NCBI GenBank assembly: GCA_030145715.1
Contig: JAIXHQ010000011.1
Span: 1-64,000 of the forward strand
DNA from: Sphingopyxis sp.
GTDB taxonomy: Bacteria; Pseudomonadota; Alphaproteobacteria; Sphingomonadales; Sphingomonadaceae
Length of the DNA: 64,000 nucleotides
Reading direction: 5' to 3'
Shown here: piece by piece, positions 11,895-21,315 of the stretch
How the letters are laid out: every line of letters begins with the position of its first letter
How positions within the stretch are numbered: position 1 is the stretch's first letter
Program-made: the position numbers and the translations under genes
The notes under the pieces: model-generated
What the model saw: only the letters and a program-made list of their open reading frames with translations
Told to the model about the DNA's origin: nothing
Databases searched by the model: none

Positions 11895-12551
11895 CTAAGG
11901 CGACAAACGCCTTGCGATCTCGTCGGCATCCAGCCCTTCCGACCATCCCCATTCGACGGCGGACAGGAAGTCCCTCGGCGCTTTGGACGAAAAGCTGGCT
12001 TCCTTTTCATCGCCTTCGCCGATCAGGCCAAGGGCGGCGCCACTGTTATCGAAAACCCAGAAGCGGTCGGCTTCTTCCATGAACCAGAGCGATTGGATGA
12101 TCGATCGTGTCCGGCGTGAACGCACCTTGTCGGGCGGGACATCGTGCCCGCCCTTGGCAACCCGAACCCTTATCCGATCGAGTTGCATATCCGCGTCTTT
12201 CAGGATGACGTAGATGAAGTGGACCGCAAAGCCGCGCCGTTTGGCCTTTGTGACAAGGCGGCGATACTTCGGACTGGAAAGCACGGTTTCAACGCCGATC
12301 GTCTGATGCGCGTCGATGGACGTATCCAACCAAGCTTCGATACGCTGGACAGCGGCCAGATTCGCGGCTTGCAAGTCCAGATCCTCTGCGTCCTGAATGC
12401 GAACGGTGAGAAGGTCGGGGTTGATGAACCATACCGACCCATCGAGGCCGGCGACGTCGTTGCGGCCATATACTGTCGATTTTCCCGATCCATTCGGGCC
12501 CGCAACAATCCAAAAAATGGGTTGTTGGACGCCCTTTCTAGTCGTTTTCAA
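11895..12551 (-). CDS. zeta-toxin-like P-loop kinase (probable toxin of a TA pair)
   Basis: A 218-residue P-loop protein of the zeta-toxin/COG4185 group. Walker A is AGPNGSGKSTVYG near residue 18. Other family features are FINPDLL and the IGVETVLSSPKYRRLV segment followed by HFIYVILKDADMQLDRIRVRVAKGGHDVP. Zeta-type enzymes phosphorylate small substrates (UDP-GlcNAc in characterised toxins); whether this one does is unknown. The likely start is a TTG at 12551 that overlaps the stop codon of the small upstream gene (TTGA), so the two are translationally coupled, as in toxin-antitoxin operons. A later start is possible but would shorten the strand before the P-loop. Confidence 0.75.
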   Translation of the reverse strand: MKTTRKGVQQPIFWIVAGPNGSGKSTVYGRNDVAGLDGSVWFINPDLLTVRIQDAEDLDLQAANLAAVQRIEAWLDTSIDAHQTIGVETVLSSPKYRRLVTKAKRRGFAVHFIYVILKDADMQLDRIRVRVAKGGHDVPPDKVRSRRTRSIIQSLWFMEEADRFWVFDNSGAALGLIGEGDEKEASFSSKAPRDFLSAVEWGWSEGLDADEIARRLSP

Positions 12552-12754
12552 TCGTTAAGACCCATGTCGCGGTTCTCCTCGCGAGCGTGACGAACGCTGG
12601 CACTGAAGCCGGCAAGCAGATCGGCCGTCAATGTTTCGGAATTGGCATCGATCACGCGAATGCGTACCTTGCGCCCATCGACGGTCGTCGAACGGTAACT
12701 GGGCTTGCTTGCCTTACCCGGATCGATCTTTTTACGGACAAATTTCACGGTCAT
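12548..12754 (-). CDS. small basic protein upstream of zeta-like toxin, probable antitoxin
   Basis: A 68-residue protein starting MTVKFVRKKIDPGK, with AGGAG seven bases before the ATG at 12754. It overlaps the zeta-like gene by four bases. The N-terminal half is basic and beta-prone; the C-terminal half (ANSETLTADLLAGFSASVRHAREEN) is helical. Small proteins of this kind precede COG4185 kinases in several proteobacteria and act as candidate antitoxins. No DNA-binding motif is obvious. The functional call rests on context. Confidence 0.6.
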   Translation of the reverse strand: MTVKFVRKKIDPGKASKPSYRSTTVDGRKVRIRVIDANSETLTADLLAGFSASVRHAREENRDMGLND

Positions 12755-12826
12755 CGATGCACTCCTGCCTTCCAAGATAGGAGCGAACGCCGCCTGAGGA
12801 AAGCCCCGGCGACGTTCGGTCAGGCA

Positions 12827-14893
12827 TCATTTCTTTAAATAGCTGCCCATCCAGTTGAACACCGTCTGGTGCCACTGGACGCTGTTCGCTCCCTTTAGCA
12901 CCCAGTGATTTTCGTCAGGAAAGACGAGCAGTTCCGACGGAATCTTGCGGCGCTGGAGCGCGGTGAAGGCGGCGAGGCCCTGGCTGTAGGGAATGCGGAA
13001 ATCCTTTTCGCTGGTGATGACCAGCATCGGCGTCTTCCATTTTGTCACATGATTGACCGGATTCCATTTTTCGGGGTCGGTGCGTTCCCACCATGGGCCG
13101 CCATGGTCCCATTCGTCGAACCATAGTTCCTCGGTCTCGAAGGCCATGGCGCGCAGGTCGAACACGCCGTCGTGCTGGACCAGGCATTTGAACCCGTCGG
13201 TCCACTGGCCCGCGATCCAGTTCATCATATAGCCGCCATAGGAGGCGCCAAGCGCACAGGCGTTGGCGATGTCGAGCTGTGCGTCCTGTTTGCCCGCCGC
13301 GGCAAGGCCCAGTTTCAGGTCCTCGAGCGGTTTGCCGCCCCAATCCTTGTTGATGCTGTCGGTGAAGGCCTGACCATAGCCGGTCGAGCCGTGGAAATCG
13401 ACACTGACGACGCCATAGCCCTGCTGCGCGAAAAGCCGGGGGTTCCAGCGCGTCGACCAACTGTTGCCGAAGCTGCCCTGCGGCCCGCCATGGACGATGA
13501 AGGCGACAGGCAATTTTTGCACCGGGCTAACGGGTTTCAGGATGATTCCCCACACTTTGTCGCCGCCTGCTCCGGCGAACTGGACACGGTCCATTTCGAC
13601 CGGATCGAATTCGGCCAGCGTCGCGGCGTTGACGGCGGTGATCTGCTTTACCTTGCCCTTGGCATCGCGGGTGAACAGGTCGGTCGGCGCCAGCGCGCTG
13701 TTGCGCGAATAGAGCAGGGCGCCGTCGGGCAGGGCGGTAACATCGCCGATATTGCCTTCGAACGCCTCGGTCGTCGCCTTGAGCTTCTCCACCTTGCCTG
13801 TCGCGGTATCGACGCGGAATACCGGATGTTCCAGCGTGTCCTGCGCGGTGACATAGAGCGATTTGCCGTCCGGCGCCCATGCGATCGACGCCACCGAGCG
13901 GTCCCATGCATCGGTCAGTTTCCGCGTCTCGCCGCTTTCGAGATTGCGCAGCATCACGATCTGCCGGTCCGCCTCATAGCCCGGGCGCGCCATCGCCGCA
14001 TAGGCCAGCCATTTGCCGTCGGGGGAAGGAGTGGGAAGGGTGTCGGTCGCCTGATTGTCCTGCGTCAGGTTCACCGGCATCATCCGGCTGTCGACCAGCC
14101 AACTGTAAATATCGAGGTTGGTCGATGTCGGTTCGTCGCGATCGGCCTTGCGCAGCGTGAAGAACAGCGTGCGGCTGTCAGCGCTCCATGCTAGTTCCTC
14201 GCCGCCGCCGAACGGCTTTGAGGGGCTGTCGCCGATCAGGCCGGCGTCGACAGGCCGCGCCGTGCGCGCCTTTCCGCCGTCAAGGTCGAAGACGAAGGGG
14301 CGGCTGTATGTGCCGGGCGTCTCCCACTGGTCCCAGTGGCGGACAAAGCCCGTCCCATCCTTGTAAAGTCGGCCGCTGCCAGGTCCGACGAGCGCGCCCT
14401 TGTCCTTGGCATCGCACCCGAAATCGGTGCATTCGCGCGCAATGTCGCCCCATGCGAGCAGCTTTTTGGCGTCGGGCGAAATCTTGAAGCCCGAAAGGTC
14501 GGCGCGGGTTTCGGTCACCTGCATCGCGGCACCGCCCGCCTTTGGATCGACGCGCCACAACTGGCTTTTGCCGGACGCGTCGGACAGGAAATAGAGGAAG
14601 CCGTCGGGGCCGAAGGCGGGCGAGCTTTCATTATGTCCGGCGGTATCCGCAATCGCCACGGGCGCCGCGTCCTTCGCCTTGCGGTCGATGATCCACAGGC
14701 CTGTCGTCCGCTTATAGGTTTCCGGCGCGGTGGTCGTCATCTGGAACACCACCCAGCGCCCGTCGGGAGAGGCGGTCGGCGCGGCCACGCGCTTCAGCGT
14801 CGCGAGATCGACTTCGGTCATCGGCCGGGCGAAAGCGGGGGTGGAGAGGGCGGCGGCAAGCGCGATCGCGCTGGACAGGAGATGGTTTCGCAT
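12827..14893 (-). CDS. S9-family prolyl oligopeptidase-like peptidase, exported
   Basis: A 688-residue S9C-type (dipeptidyl/acylaminoacyl) peptidase. A signal peptide occupies residues 1-22 (MRNHLLSSAIALAAALSTPAFA). A WD40-like beta-propeller follows to about residue 420, with SPDGRWVVF, FGPDGFLYFLSD and PSPDGKWLAYAA repeats. The C-terminal alpha/beta hydrolase domain has Ser551 in GASYGGYM, Asp631 in SEKDFRIP and His663 in DENHWVLK as the probable triad. It should cleave short peptides in the periplasm. It is a single gene, divergent from the HPP gene. Confidence 0.95.
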   Translation of the reverse strand: MRNHLLSSAIALAAALSTPAFARPMTEVDLATLKRVAAPTASPDGRWVVFQMTTTAPETYKRTTGLWIIDRKAKDAAPVAIADTAGHNESSPAFGPDGFLYFLSDASGKSQLWRVDPKAGGAAMQVTETRADLSGFKISPDAKKLLAWGDIARECTDFGCDAKDKGALVGPGSGRLYKDGTGFVRHWDQWETPGTYSRPFVFDLDGGKARTARPVDAGLIGDSPSKPFGGGEELAWSADSRTLFFTLRKADRDEPTSTNLDIYSWLVDSRMMPVNLTQDNQATDTLPTPSPDGKWLAYAAMARPGYEADRQIVMLRNLESGETRKLTDAWDRSVASIAWAPDGKSLYVTAQDTLEHPVFRVDTATGKVEKLKATTEAFEGNIGDVTALPDGALLYSRNSALAPTDLFTRDAKGKVKQITAVNAATLAEFDPVEMDRVQFAGAGGDKVWGIILKPVSPVQKLPVAFIVHGGPQGSFGNSWSTRWNPRLFAQQGYGVVSVDFHGSTGYGQAFTDSINKDWGGKPLEDLKLGLAAAGKQDAQLDIANACALGASYGGYMMNWIAGQWTDGFKCLVQHDGVFDLRAMAFETEELWFDEWDHGGPWWERTDPEKWNPVNHVTKWKTPMLVITSEKDFRIPYSQGLAAFTALQRRKIPSELLVFPDENHWVLKGANSVQWHQTVFNWMGSYLKK

Positions 14894-15048
14894 GAAAGCG
14901 GTTTAGCGATGCGGCGCGCGGGTTCAAGGGCGAACCGACGGCTGGCGACGACGGAGGATATTCCGGCTTGGTAACGGGCAAATAAACCTAGCTGGCGGCA
15001 TTTGTGGAAGGGCGCCATCGCGCCGGCTTCTGAACGAGAAGGAAAGCC

Positions 15049-15753
15049 ATGGTCCGCGCCATATGGAATAAGGGGCGCCTGTTCGTGCCGTTGCTGGCGG
15101 GTGCAAGTTTGCGCGACCGCGTGATCGCCAGTGTCGGTGCGCTGGTCGGGATCGGCGTGGTCGGATCCATTTGCGCCGCGATCTTTCCGTCTTCCATGCC
15201 GTGGATCATCGCTCCGATGGGGGCGTCCGCCGTGCTGCTGTTCGCGGTTCCGGCCAGTCCGCTTGCGACGCCATGGTCTATCGTCGGCGGGAACATCGTG
15301 TCGGCTGTCGTCGGCGCTGTCGTCGCCCAGATATTTCAGGATCCGCCGATTGCCGCCGCATTGGCTGTCGCACTCGCCATCCTGACGATGTCACTGCTGC
15401 GCTGCCTTCATCCGCCGGGCGGCGCCGCGGCGCTCAGCGCGGTGCTGGGCGAATATGCCCTGTTTTCGGCCCATGCGGGTGACTTTTTGCTTGTCGTGAC
15501 CGTCAATTCGCTGTTGCTGGTCGTGGTCGGGTGGCTGTTTCACCGTTTTTCCGGCCATTCCTATCCGCATCGCGCCGCACCCATGGAGGGACGGTCGCTT
15601 GCACCGGCGTCCGAACCGGGCCTTTTGATGGGAGACATCGACTTGGCGCTGAGCGACCTTGGCGAGACGTTCGACATCAGCCGCGAGGACCTTGCGCTGC
15701 TGCTCGACCGGGCGGCGGCTCATGCCGCCGCGCGGCGCGCTGGCAAAAGCTAA
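15049..15753 (+). CDS. HPP family integral membrane protein
   Basis: A 234-residue membrane protein with the HPP-family core (about residues 25-170, four membrane segments). The signature LHPPGGAAAL follows the second pair of helices, and the segment PWIIAPMGASAVLLFA is typical. HPP proteins are proposed nitrite or anion transporters in plastids and cyanobacteria; the bacterial role is not settled. The tail after residue 180 is soluble and lacks the tandem CBS domains found in longer homologues. GAAGGAAA precedes the ATG at 15049. It overlaps the convergent amidohydrolase by four bases. Confidence 0.88.
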   Translation: MVRAIWNKGRLFVPLLAGASLRDRVIASVGALVGIGVVGSICAAIFPSSMPWIIAPMGASAVLLFAVPASPLATPWSIVGGNIVSAVVGAVVAQIFQDPPIAAALAVALAILTMSLLRCLHPPGGAAALSAVLGEYALFSAHAGDFLLVVTVNSLLLVVVGWLFHRFSGHSYPHRAAPMEGRSLAPASEPGLLMGDIDLALSDLGETFDISREDLALLLDRAAAHAAARRAGKS

Positions 15754-17030
15754 CGGACCAGCATGCCGCCCTTCATCACATGGTCGATCTTTTCCAGCGT
15801 CGCGATGTCGGTCAGCGGGTCGGCCTTGACCGCGATCATGTCGGCATAGCGGCCGGGCACGATCGCGCCGATGTCGTCCCGCCCCATTTCGATCGCGGCG
15901 CGGCCGGTGGCCGATTGAATCGCCTGCATCGGCGTCATTCCATATTTGACCATGTTCCGAAACTGGCGCGCGTTGAGCCCGTGCGGATAAACGCCTGCGT
16001 CGGTTGCATAGCCGATATTGACGCCCAGTTCGACGGCGCGCCGGAATGCCGCGCGCTGGGCTTCGGTCGTCTCGCGATTCTTGCGCAGATACTCCTCGGG
16101 CCATCCTTCTTTCGTGCCGATGTCGTCTATGTAACTGCCGTTATAAATGTCCATCGCGAGCCAGGTGCCGCGCTGTTTCGCCAGTTGAAGCGTCGCTTCG
16201 TCGGCCAGGCTGGCATGTTCGATGCTGTCGACCCCGGCTTCGATAGCGTTGCGAATGCCGATTGCGCCATGGGCGTGCGCGGTCACTTTCTTGCCGCGGC
16301 CATGCGCGACCTTCACGATTGCCCGCATCTGTTCGACCGTCAGTTCGGGCGCGCCGGGTTCGGTGCCGATCGCCAGCACCGCGCCGGTCGCGATCGCCTT
16401 GATGAAATCGGCACCCTGATCGAGCAGATACGTTGTTTTCGTCGCCGCTTCAGCGGGCGTGGCGGCAACGCCCAGCCGCATGTCGGGCGGCAGTTGATCG
16501 TTCGGGACGACGCCGTTGAGTTCGCCGCCGCCTTTCGGAATCGTCAGATAGGCGCCCGCGACCCACATGCGCGGGCCCGGCACGTCGCCGCGCTCGATGG
16601 CGTTACGCAGCGTCACATCGGTCAGCCCCCGATAGGCGCCGACATCGCGCACGCTGGTAAACCCCGCGTCGACCGTGACGCGGGCGTTGCGCGCGCCGAC
16701 AAGCACGGTTTCGGCGGGCGACGCCTTCATCGGCGCTGAAAGATCGGCGCTCTGCCCCAGATCGGCGAGATGCGTGTGAAGGTCGATAAGACCGGGAAGG
16801 ATTGTGAAGCCCGACCAGTCCAGCCGCTTCGCGCCGCCCGGTGCCTCGCCGCACGGCCCGACGGCCTTGATGCGATCGCCCTCGACCGTGATGCAATGCC
16901 CGGTGCGGACGTCGCCCGCGATGCCGTCGATCAGCCGCCCGGCGGTGATGTAGAGCGTTTCGGCCGAGGCGGCGGGCGCCGCGACCAGCGCGGTTGCCGC
17001 AATCAAAACGGCGCGTTGAAGGTATCGCAT
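15750..17030 (-). CDS. exported amidohydrolase-family metallohydrolase
   Basis: A 426-residue imidazolonepropionase/prolidase-like amidohydrolase with a signal peptide ending about residue 22 (ALVAAPAASA). The metal site looks complete: HTH in LIDLHTHLAD, a lysine in DFIKAIATG, His in VTAHAHG, His in SIEHAS and Asp in YATDAGV. Such exported enzymes hydrolyse peptide or amide bonds (several are Xaa-Pro dipeptidases); the exact substrate is not readable. The ATG at 17030 was chosen because the signal peptide starts there; the frame is open upstream. The stop overlaps the end of the HPP gene. Confidence 0.9.
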   Translation of the reverse strand: MRYLQRAVLIAATALVAAPAASAETLYITAGRLIDGIAGDVRTGHCITVEGDRIKAVGPCGEAPGGAKRLDWSGFTILPGLIDLHTHLADLGQSADLSAPMKASPAETVLVGARNARVTVDAGFTSVRDVGAYRGLTDVTLRNAIERGDVPGPRMWVAGAYLTIPKGGGELNGVVPNDQLPPDMRLGVAATPAEAATKTTYLLDQGADFIKAIATGAVLAIGTEPGAPELTVEQMRAIVKVAHGRGKKVTAHAHGAIGIRNAIEAGVDSIEHASLADEATLQLAKQRGTWLAMDIYNGSYIDDIGTKEGWPEEYLRKNRETTEAQRAAFRRAVELGVNIGYATDAGVYPHGLNARQFRNMVKYGMTPMQAIQSATGRAAIEMGRDDIGAIVPGRYADMIAVKADPLTDIATLEKIDHVMKGGMLVR

Positions 17031-17272
17031 TCCTTGAAGTCCCCCGTCTGCCATCCGCCCCGCAGCCACGAATGGCTGCTCGCCTGTTCCATGCGAAATC
17101 GTCAGGGCACCTGAAGGCTGTTCACCGATCAAATTTCCTGTTCGACGCGATGGTTACAACAGTGTCGGGCAATTGAAAGGGGCTATGACTGTCAAACCGG
17201 CCATTGCAATCGTGCGTGTTGCGGTGCACCAATCCCTGCCGCCAGCCGCGAACATGAGGATCCCCCGAGTCC

Positions 17273-18430
17273 ATGCCCCGCAGAGCCGCCCGTGCCGCCC
17301 TTCCGCTGCCCGACCTTGTCGTGCTGGTGTTGCAAGGCGGCGGCGCGCTGGGCGCGTTTCAGGCCGGCGTTTACGAGGCGTTGATCGAACTGGGTATCGA
17401 ACTCGACTGGGTCGCGGGCATTTCCATCGGCGCGGTCAATGCCGCGATCATCGCGGGCAATGAGCGCGACCAGGCGGTCGGCAGGATGCGCGAATTCTGG
17501 GAAGGGGTTTCGTCCGGCCTGCCGTCGCTGCCGACCCCCGACAATGATTGGGCGCGCGGATGGTCGCACATGGCCGCGGCGGGACAGGTCATGGCGTTCG
17601 GCGTCCCCGGCTTCTTCACGCCGCGCTGGCCGCCGCCGGCCCTGGCCACGCCGCAGACGCCCGAAGCGATCAGCTTCTATGACACCGCGCCGCTGGTCGA
17701 CACGTTGAACCGACTTGTCGACTGGGACCGGGTCAATGGCGGAAAGACACGACTGTCGGTGGGGGCAGTGGCGGTCGAGACCGGCAATTTCCGATATTTC
17801 GATACCCGCGTCGATACCATCGACGCGCGGCACATTCTGGCGTCGGGCGCATTGCCGCCGGGGCTGCCGCCGATCGAGATCGACGGCACATGGTATTGGG
17901 ATGGCGGGCTGGTGTCGAACACGCCGCTGGAACATGTCGTCGAGGCGGCGAACGACGACATGCTGGTGTTCCAGGTCGATCTGTTCCCCGCGCGCGGAGA
18001 GCGTCCGCACGATCTGGAAGAAGCCTGGTCGCGCGAAAAGGATATACGCTATTCCAGCCGTACGCGCCGTATTTCGGACGGGCTGGTGCGGCGGCGCAAG
18101 GAGCATCAGGTGATCGACCGGATGCTGGAAAAGCTGCCGCCCGAGTTTTCCGACGTGGCCGAGGTCAAGGCGGTCCGCAAGATGATCGACTGTCAGGCGC
18201 TGAACGTCGTCCAGTTGATCCACCAGCCGCCCGTCTGGCAAACCGGCGCGCGCGATTTCGAATTTTCCCGCTCGACGATGGAGGTCAATTGGGCACTGGG
18301 CCGCGATGCGGTCGAAGCCGCGATGAAGGACGGCCATTTGCTCGCTGAAAGCATCGCGGAGGGGCGGTCGAACAGCTTTGCGGTGCAATCCGATAGGCTC
18401 CGACCAAAGGCCGACCCCGGCACCTCGTGA
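17273..18430 (+). CDS. patatin-like phospholipase (DUF3734 type)
   Basis: A 385-residue patatin-fold acyl hydrolase. The oxyanion loop is GGGALG at residues 22-27, the nucleophile is Ser51 in GISIG, and the catalytic Asp is Asp210 in WYWDGG. The C-terminal third after the patatin core matches the DUF3734 extension. There is no signal peptide, so it is cytosolic. It is followed 31 bases later by 3-hydroxybutyrate dehydrogenase, an association common in alpha- and betaproteobacteria; a role in PHB or lipid turnover is therefore inferred. The ATG at 17273 is preceded by GAGGA. Confidence 0.93.
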   Translation: MPRRAARAALPLPDLVVLVLQGGGALGAFQAGVYEALIELGIELDWVAGISIGAVNAAIIAGNERDQAVGRMREFWEGVSSGLPSLPTPDNDWARGWSHMAAAGQVMAFGVPGFFTPRWPPPALATPQTPEAISFYDTAPLVDTLNRLVDWDRVNGGKTRLSVGAVAVETGNFRYFDTRVDTIDARHILASGALPPGLPPIEIDGTWYWDGGLVSNTPLEHVVEAANDDMLVFQVDLFPARGERPHDLEEAWSREKDIRYSSRTRRISDGLVRRRKEHQVIDRMLEKLPPEFSDVAEVKAVRKMIDCQALNVVQLIHQPPVWQTGARDFEFSRSTMEVNWALGRDAVEAAMKDGHLLAESIAEGRSNSFAVQSDRLRPKADPGTS

Positions 18431-18461
18431 CATTCCCTCCTCTGATCGAAAGGATTGCCCC

Positions 18462-19247
18462 ATGCGTCTTACAGGAAAGACCGCGCTCGTCACCGGATCG
18501 ACATCCGGCATCGGACTTGGCATCGCAAAGGTGCTGGCGGGCGAAGGCGCGAACATCATCATCAACGGTTTTGGCGAGGCGGACGCGATCGAGAGCGAGC
18601 GCCAGGGACTGGAAGCGATCAATGGCGCCAAGGCCGCCTATGACGGCGCCGACCTGACCAAGCCCGACCAGATCGCGGCGATGTTCGCGCGCGCCGAGCG
18701 GGATTTCGGCGGCGTCGATATTCTGGTCAACAATGCGGGGATGCAGTTTGTGTCGCCGATCGAGGATTTCCCGGTCGAGAAATGGGACCTTATCATCGCG
18801 CTCAACCTGACCGCCGCGTTCCACACCATCCGCCATGCGGTGCCCGGAATGCGCAAGAAGAAATGGGGGCGCATCATCGCCACGGCGTCGGCGCATTCGC
18901 TTGTCGCCTCACCCTTCAAATCCGCTTATGTCACGGCGAAGCACGGGCTTGCTGGCCTGACCAAGACGGTGGCGCTGGAGGTCGCAGATGCGGGCATCAC
19001 CGCGAATTGCATCAGCCCCGGCTATGTCTGGACGCCGCTGGTCGAAAACCAGATCCCCGATACGATGAAGGCGCGCGGCATGACGCGCGAACAGGTCATC
19101 AACGACGTGTTGTTGGCAGGACAACCGACAAAGCAGTTCGTGACCGTCGAACAGGTGGCGGCGATCGCATCCTTTCTGACGCGCGACGAGGCCGCGAATA
19201 TCACCGGCGCGAACATCAGCGTCGATGGCGGATGGACCGCGGCATGA
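18462..19247 (+). CDS. bdhA: 3-hydroxybutyrate dehydrogenase
   Basis: A 261-residue short-chain dehydrogenase that fits D-3-hydroxybutyrate dehydrogenase, which interconverts 3-hydroxybutyrate and acetoacetate with NAD. The cofactor motif is TGSTSGIGLG at residues 11-20, NNAG is at 90-93, and the catalytic residues are Ser143, Tyr156 and Lys160 (SAYVTAKHG). The segment ITANCISPGYVWTPLVENQI is typical of the BDH branch. The start follows GAAAGGA. It is probably cotranscribed with the patatin gene and would act in PHB or ketone-body use. Confidence 0.95.
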   Translation: MRLTGKTALVTGSTSGIGLGIAKVLAGEGANIIINGFGEADAIESERQGLEAINGAKAAYDGADLTKPDQIAAMFARAERDFGGVDILVNNAGMQFVSPIEDFPVEKWDLIIALNLTAAFHTIRHAVPGMRKKKWGRIIATASAHSLVASPFKSAYVTAKHGLAGLTKTVALEVADAGITANCISPGYVWTPLVENQIPDTMKARGMTREQVINDVLLAGQPTKQFVTVEQVAAIASFLTRDEAANITGANISVDGGWTAA

Positions 19248-19319
19248 TGGGCAGCGGCCTTGAGCATTCTCCTTTGTCATCCTATGGTTAACGACAAGCC
19301 GGACCAGGAGAGACGGAGA

Positions 19320-19964
19320 ATGAGCGGTCGCAACAAATGGATTATCGCCCTTGCGCTGGGCTTGGGTGTCAGCGCGTGCCAAACGGTGCCAAAGATGCCG
19401 GCGTCGGCTGCCGACCCGGTGCCGGATACCGATACATGGCGCGCGACGGCGACCGATCAGGACAAGGAACGGATTCGCAACTGGCATAAGAGCTGGCAGG
19501 CCGCGCTGGCCGACGCGCGCGCGAAAGGCAATGGCGCCGACGTCGATCGCGAGGGCCTGTTGCTGCAACCGATGGCGGCATTGGCCAACCCGCGCATACC
19601 GGCGGGCGATTATCGATGCAGGACGGTCAAGATCGGCGCGAAGGGGCGAAGCAGTCTTGGCTATGTCGGCTATGGCTGGTTCCGTTGCCGCATCACGCCG
19701 GAACAGGGCGGATTGACCCTGACCAAAACATCTGGATCGCAGCGCCCGGTCGGCCGGATATTTCCTGACGCTCCGACCAGGGAGATATTCCTCGGCACGC
19801 TCGTCCTTGGCGACGAGAGGATGGCGATCGATTATGGCAGCGACCGGATGCGCGACATGGCCGGACTGGTCGAGCGGATCGGAACCAATCGCTGGCGGCT
19901 CGTACTGCCCGCGCCCGCCTATGAATCCTTGCTCGACGTGATAGAATTGGTCCCGGCGAACTGA
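19320..19964 (+). CDS. DUF4893 domain lipoprotein
   Basis: A 214-residue protein with a lipoprotein signal (MSGRNKWIIALALGLGVSAC; lipobox VSAC at residues 17-20). The mature part matches DUF4893, with DKERIRNWHKSWQAAL near its start and the RIPAGDYRCRTVKIG core. Its function is unknown; it would be anchored to a membrane on the periplasmic side. AGGAG lies nine bases before the ATG at 19320. It is followed by an exported M20 peptidase, and the two may be cotranscribed. Confidence 0.85.
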   Translation: MSGRNKWIIALALGLGVSACQTVPKMPASAADPVPDTDTWRATATDQDKERIRNWHKSWQAALADARAKGNGADVDREGLLLQPMAALANPRIPAGDYRCRTVKIGAKGRSSLGYVGYGWFRCRITPEQGGLTLTKTSGSQRPVGRIFPDAPTREIFLGTLVLGDERMAIDYGSDRMRDMAGLVERIGTNRWRLVLPAPAYESLLDVIELVPAN

Positions 19965-19986
19965 CGGCGGCAACAGGGGAAAGCGG

Positions 19987-21300
19987 GTGAGGATGTGGTT
20001 GGCGAGTGTTGCGGCACTGGCCCTGACGGTGCCCGCGGCGGCGCAGCCGCTGGCCGGCGATGTGCAAAAGCAGATGCCGTCGCTGATGGCGATATACAAG
20101 GATCTGCACGCCAACCCTGAACTCAGTTACATGGAAGTGCGGTCGGCCGCGATCCTGGCCGCCGAGGCGCGGAAGCTGGGTTTCGAAGTGACCGAGAAGG
20201 TCGGCGGAACCGGCATCGTCGCGGTGATGAAGAATGGTCCCGGTCCGGTGGTGCTGGTGCGCGCCGACATGGACGGGCTGCCCGTGACCGAACAGACCGG
20301 CCTTGCCGGCGCATCGAAAGTGCGGGTGACCACGAAAGAGGGCGTCGATACGGGCGTGATGCACGCATGTGGGCATGATACGCACATGACGGCCTGGGTC
20401 GGCGTGGCGCGCCTGATGGCGGCCAGCAAGGCGAAATGGTCGGGTACGCTGGTGATGATCGGCCAGCCCGCCGAAGAACGCGGCGCTGGCGCGCGCATGA
20501 TGCTCGCCGACGGGCTCTATACGCGCTTTCCCAAGCCGCAATATGCGCTGGCCTTTCACGATGCGGCGCAGTTTCCGGCGGGCAAGATCGGCTATACGCC
20601 CGGCTATGCGCTCGCCAATGTGGACAGCGTTGACATATTGGTGAAGGGGCTGGGCGGTCACGGCGCTTATCCGCAGACAACCAAGGACCCGATCGTCCTG
20701 GCCAGCCGCATCGTGACCACGCTGCAAACGCTGGTGTCGCGCGAAATCAGCCCGCTCGACAGCGCGGTGGTGACGGTCGGCAGCTTTCATGCCGGGGCAA
20801 AACACAATATCATTTCGGACGAGGCGCGGCTGCAACTGACCGTCCGCAGCTATACCGACGAGGTCCGCGACCACCTGCTCGACGGGATCGCGCGCGTCGC
20901 GAAAGGTGAAGCGATCGCGGCCGGGATGCCCGAGGACCGAATGCCGGTGGTGAGCGTCAACAAGGATGAGTTCACGCCGTCAACTTTCAACACGCCCGAC
21001 TTTACCGAGGAGATGGCGGCGTTTCTGAAAACCGGCTTTGGCGAAGCGCGGGTGGTTCAGATGCCGCCCGTAATGGGCGGTGAGGATTTCAGCCGCTTTG
21101 GCCGTGAGGACAAGAGCATCAAGAGCCTGATCATCTGGGTCGGTGGGGTGCCGCAGGCCGAATATGACGCGGCGAAAAAGGCGGGCCGCAGCCTGCCGAG
21201 TCTGCATTCGCCCTTTTGGGCGCCCGACGCTCCCGCGGTGATTTCTACCGCGACCGAGGCGTTGACGGCGATGACGATGAAGTTGATGGCCAAGAAATAG
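19987..21300 (+). CDS. exported M20 family metallopeptidase/amidohydrolase
   Basis: A 437-residue M20D-type zinc hydrolase (IAA-amino acid hydrolase/hippurate hydrolase group) with a signal peptide (about residues 1-20, ending TVPAAAQ). Metal ligands are visible in CGHDTHMT and PAEERGAGA, and later MGGEDFSRF. DLHANPELSYME is the typical N-terminal helix and GGHGAYPQTTKDPI starts the lid domain. It should cleave N-acylated amino acids or short peptides in the periplasm. The GTG at 19987 has AGGGGAA eight bases before it; the ATG six bases later is an alternative. Confidence 0.93.
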   Translation: MRMWLASVAALALTVPAAAQPLAGDVQKQMPSLMAIYKDLHANPELSYMEVRSAAILAAEARKLGFEVTEKVGGTGIVAVMKNGPGPVVLVRADMDGLPVTEQTGLAGASKVRVTTKEGVDTGVMHACGHDTHMTAWVGVARLMAASKAKWSGTLVMIGQPAEERGAGARMMLADGLYTRFPKPQYALAFHDAAQFPAGKIGYTPGYALANVDSVDILVKGLGGHGAYPQTTKDPIVLASRIVTTLQTLVSREISPLDSAVVTVGSFHAGAKHNIISDEARLQLTVRSYTDEVRDHLLDGIARVAKGEAIAAGMPEDRMPVVSVNKDEFTPSTFNTPDFTEEMAAFLKTGFGEARVVQMPPVMGGEDFSRFGREDKSIKSLIIWVGGVPQAEYDAAKKAGRSLPSLHSPFWAPDAPAVISTATEALTAMTMKLMAKK

Positions 21301-21315
21301 GCGGGGACGGCGACG

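Noticed and set aside
17173-17463. Small plus-strand frame upstream of the patatin gene
   Set aside because: It runs into the patatin gene in another frame and is arginine-rich; the patatin start and motifs are far better supported.
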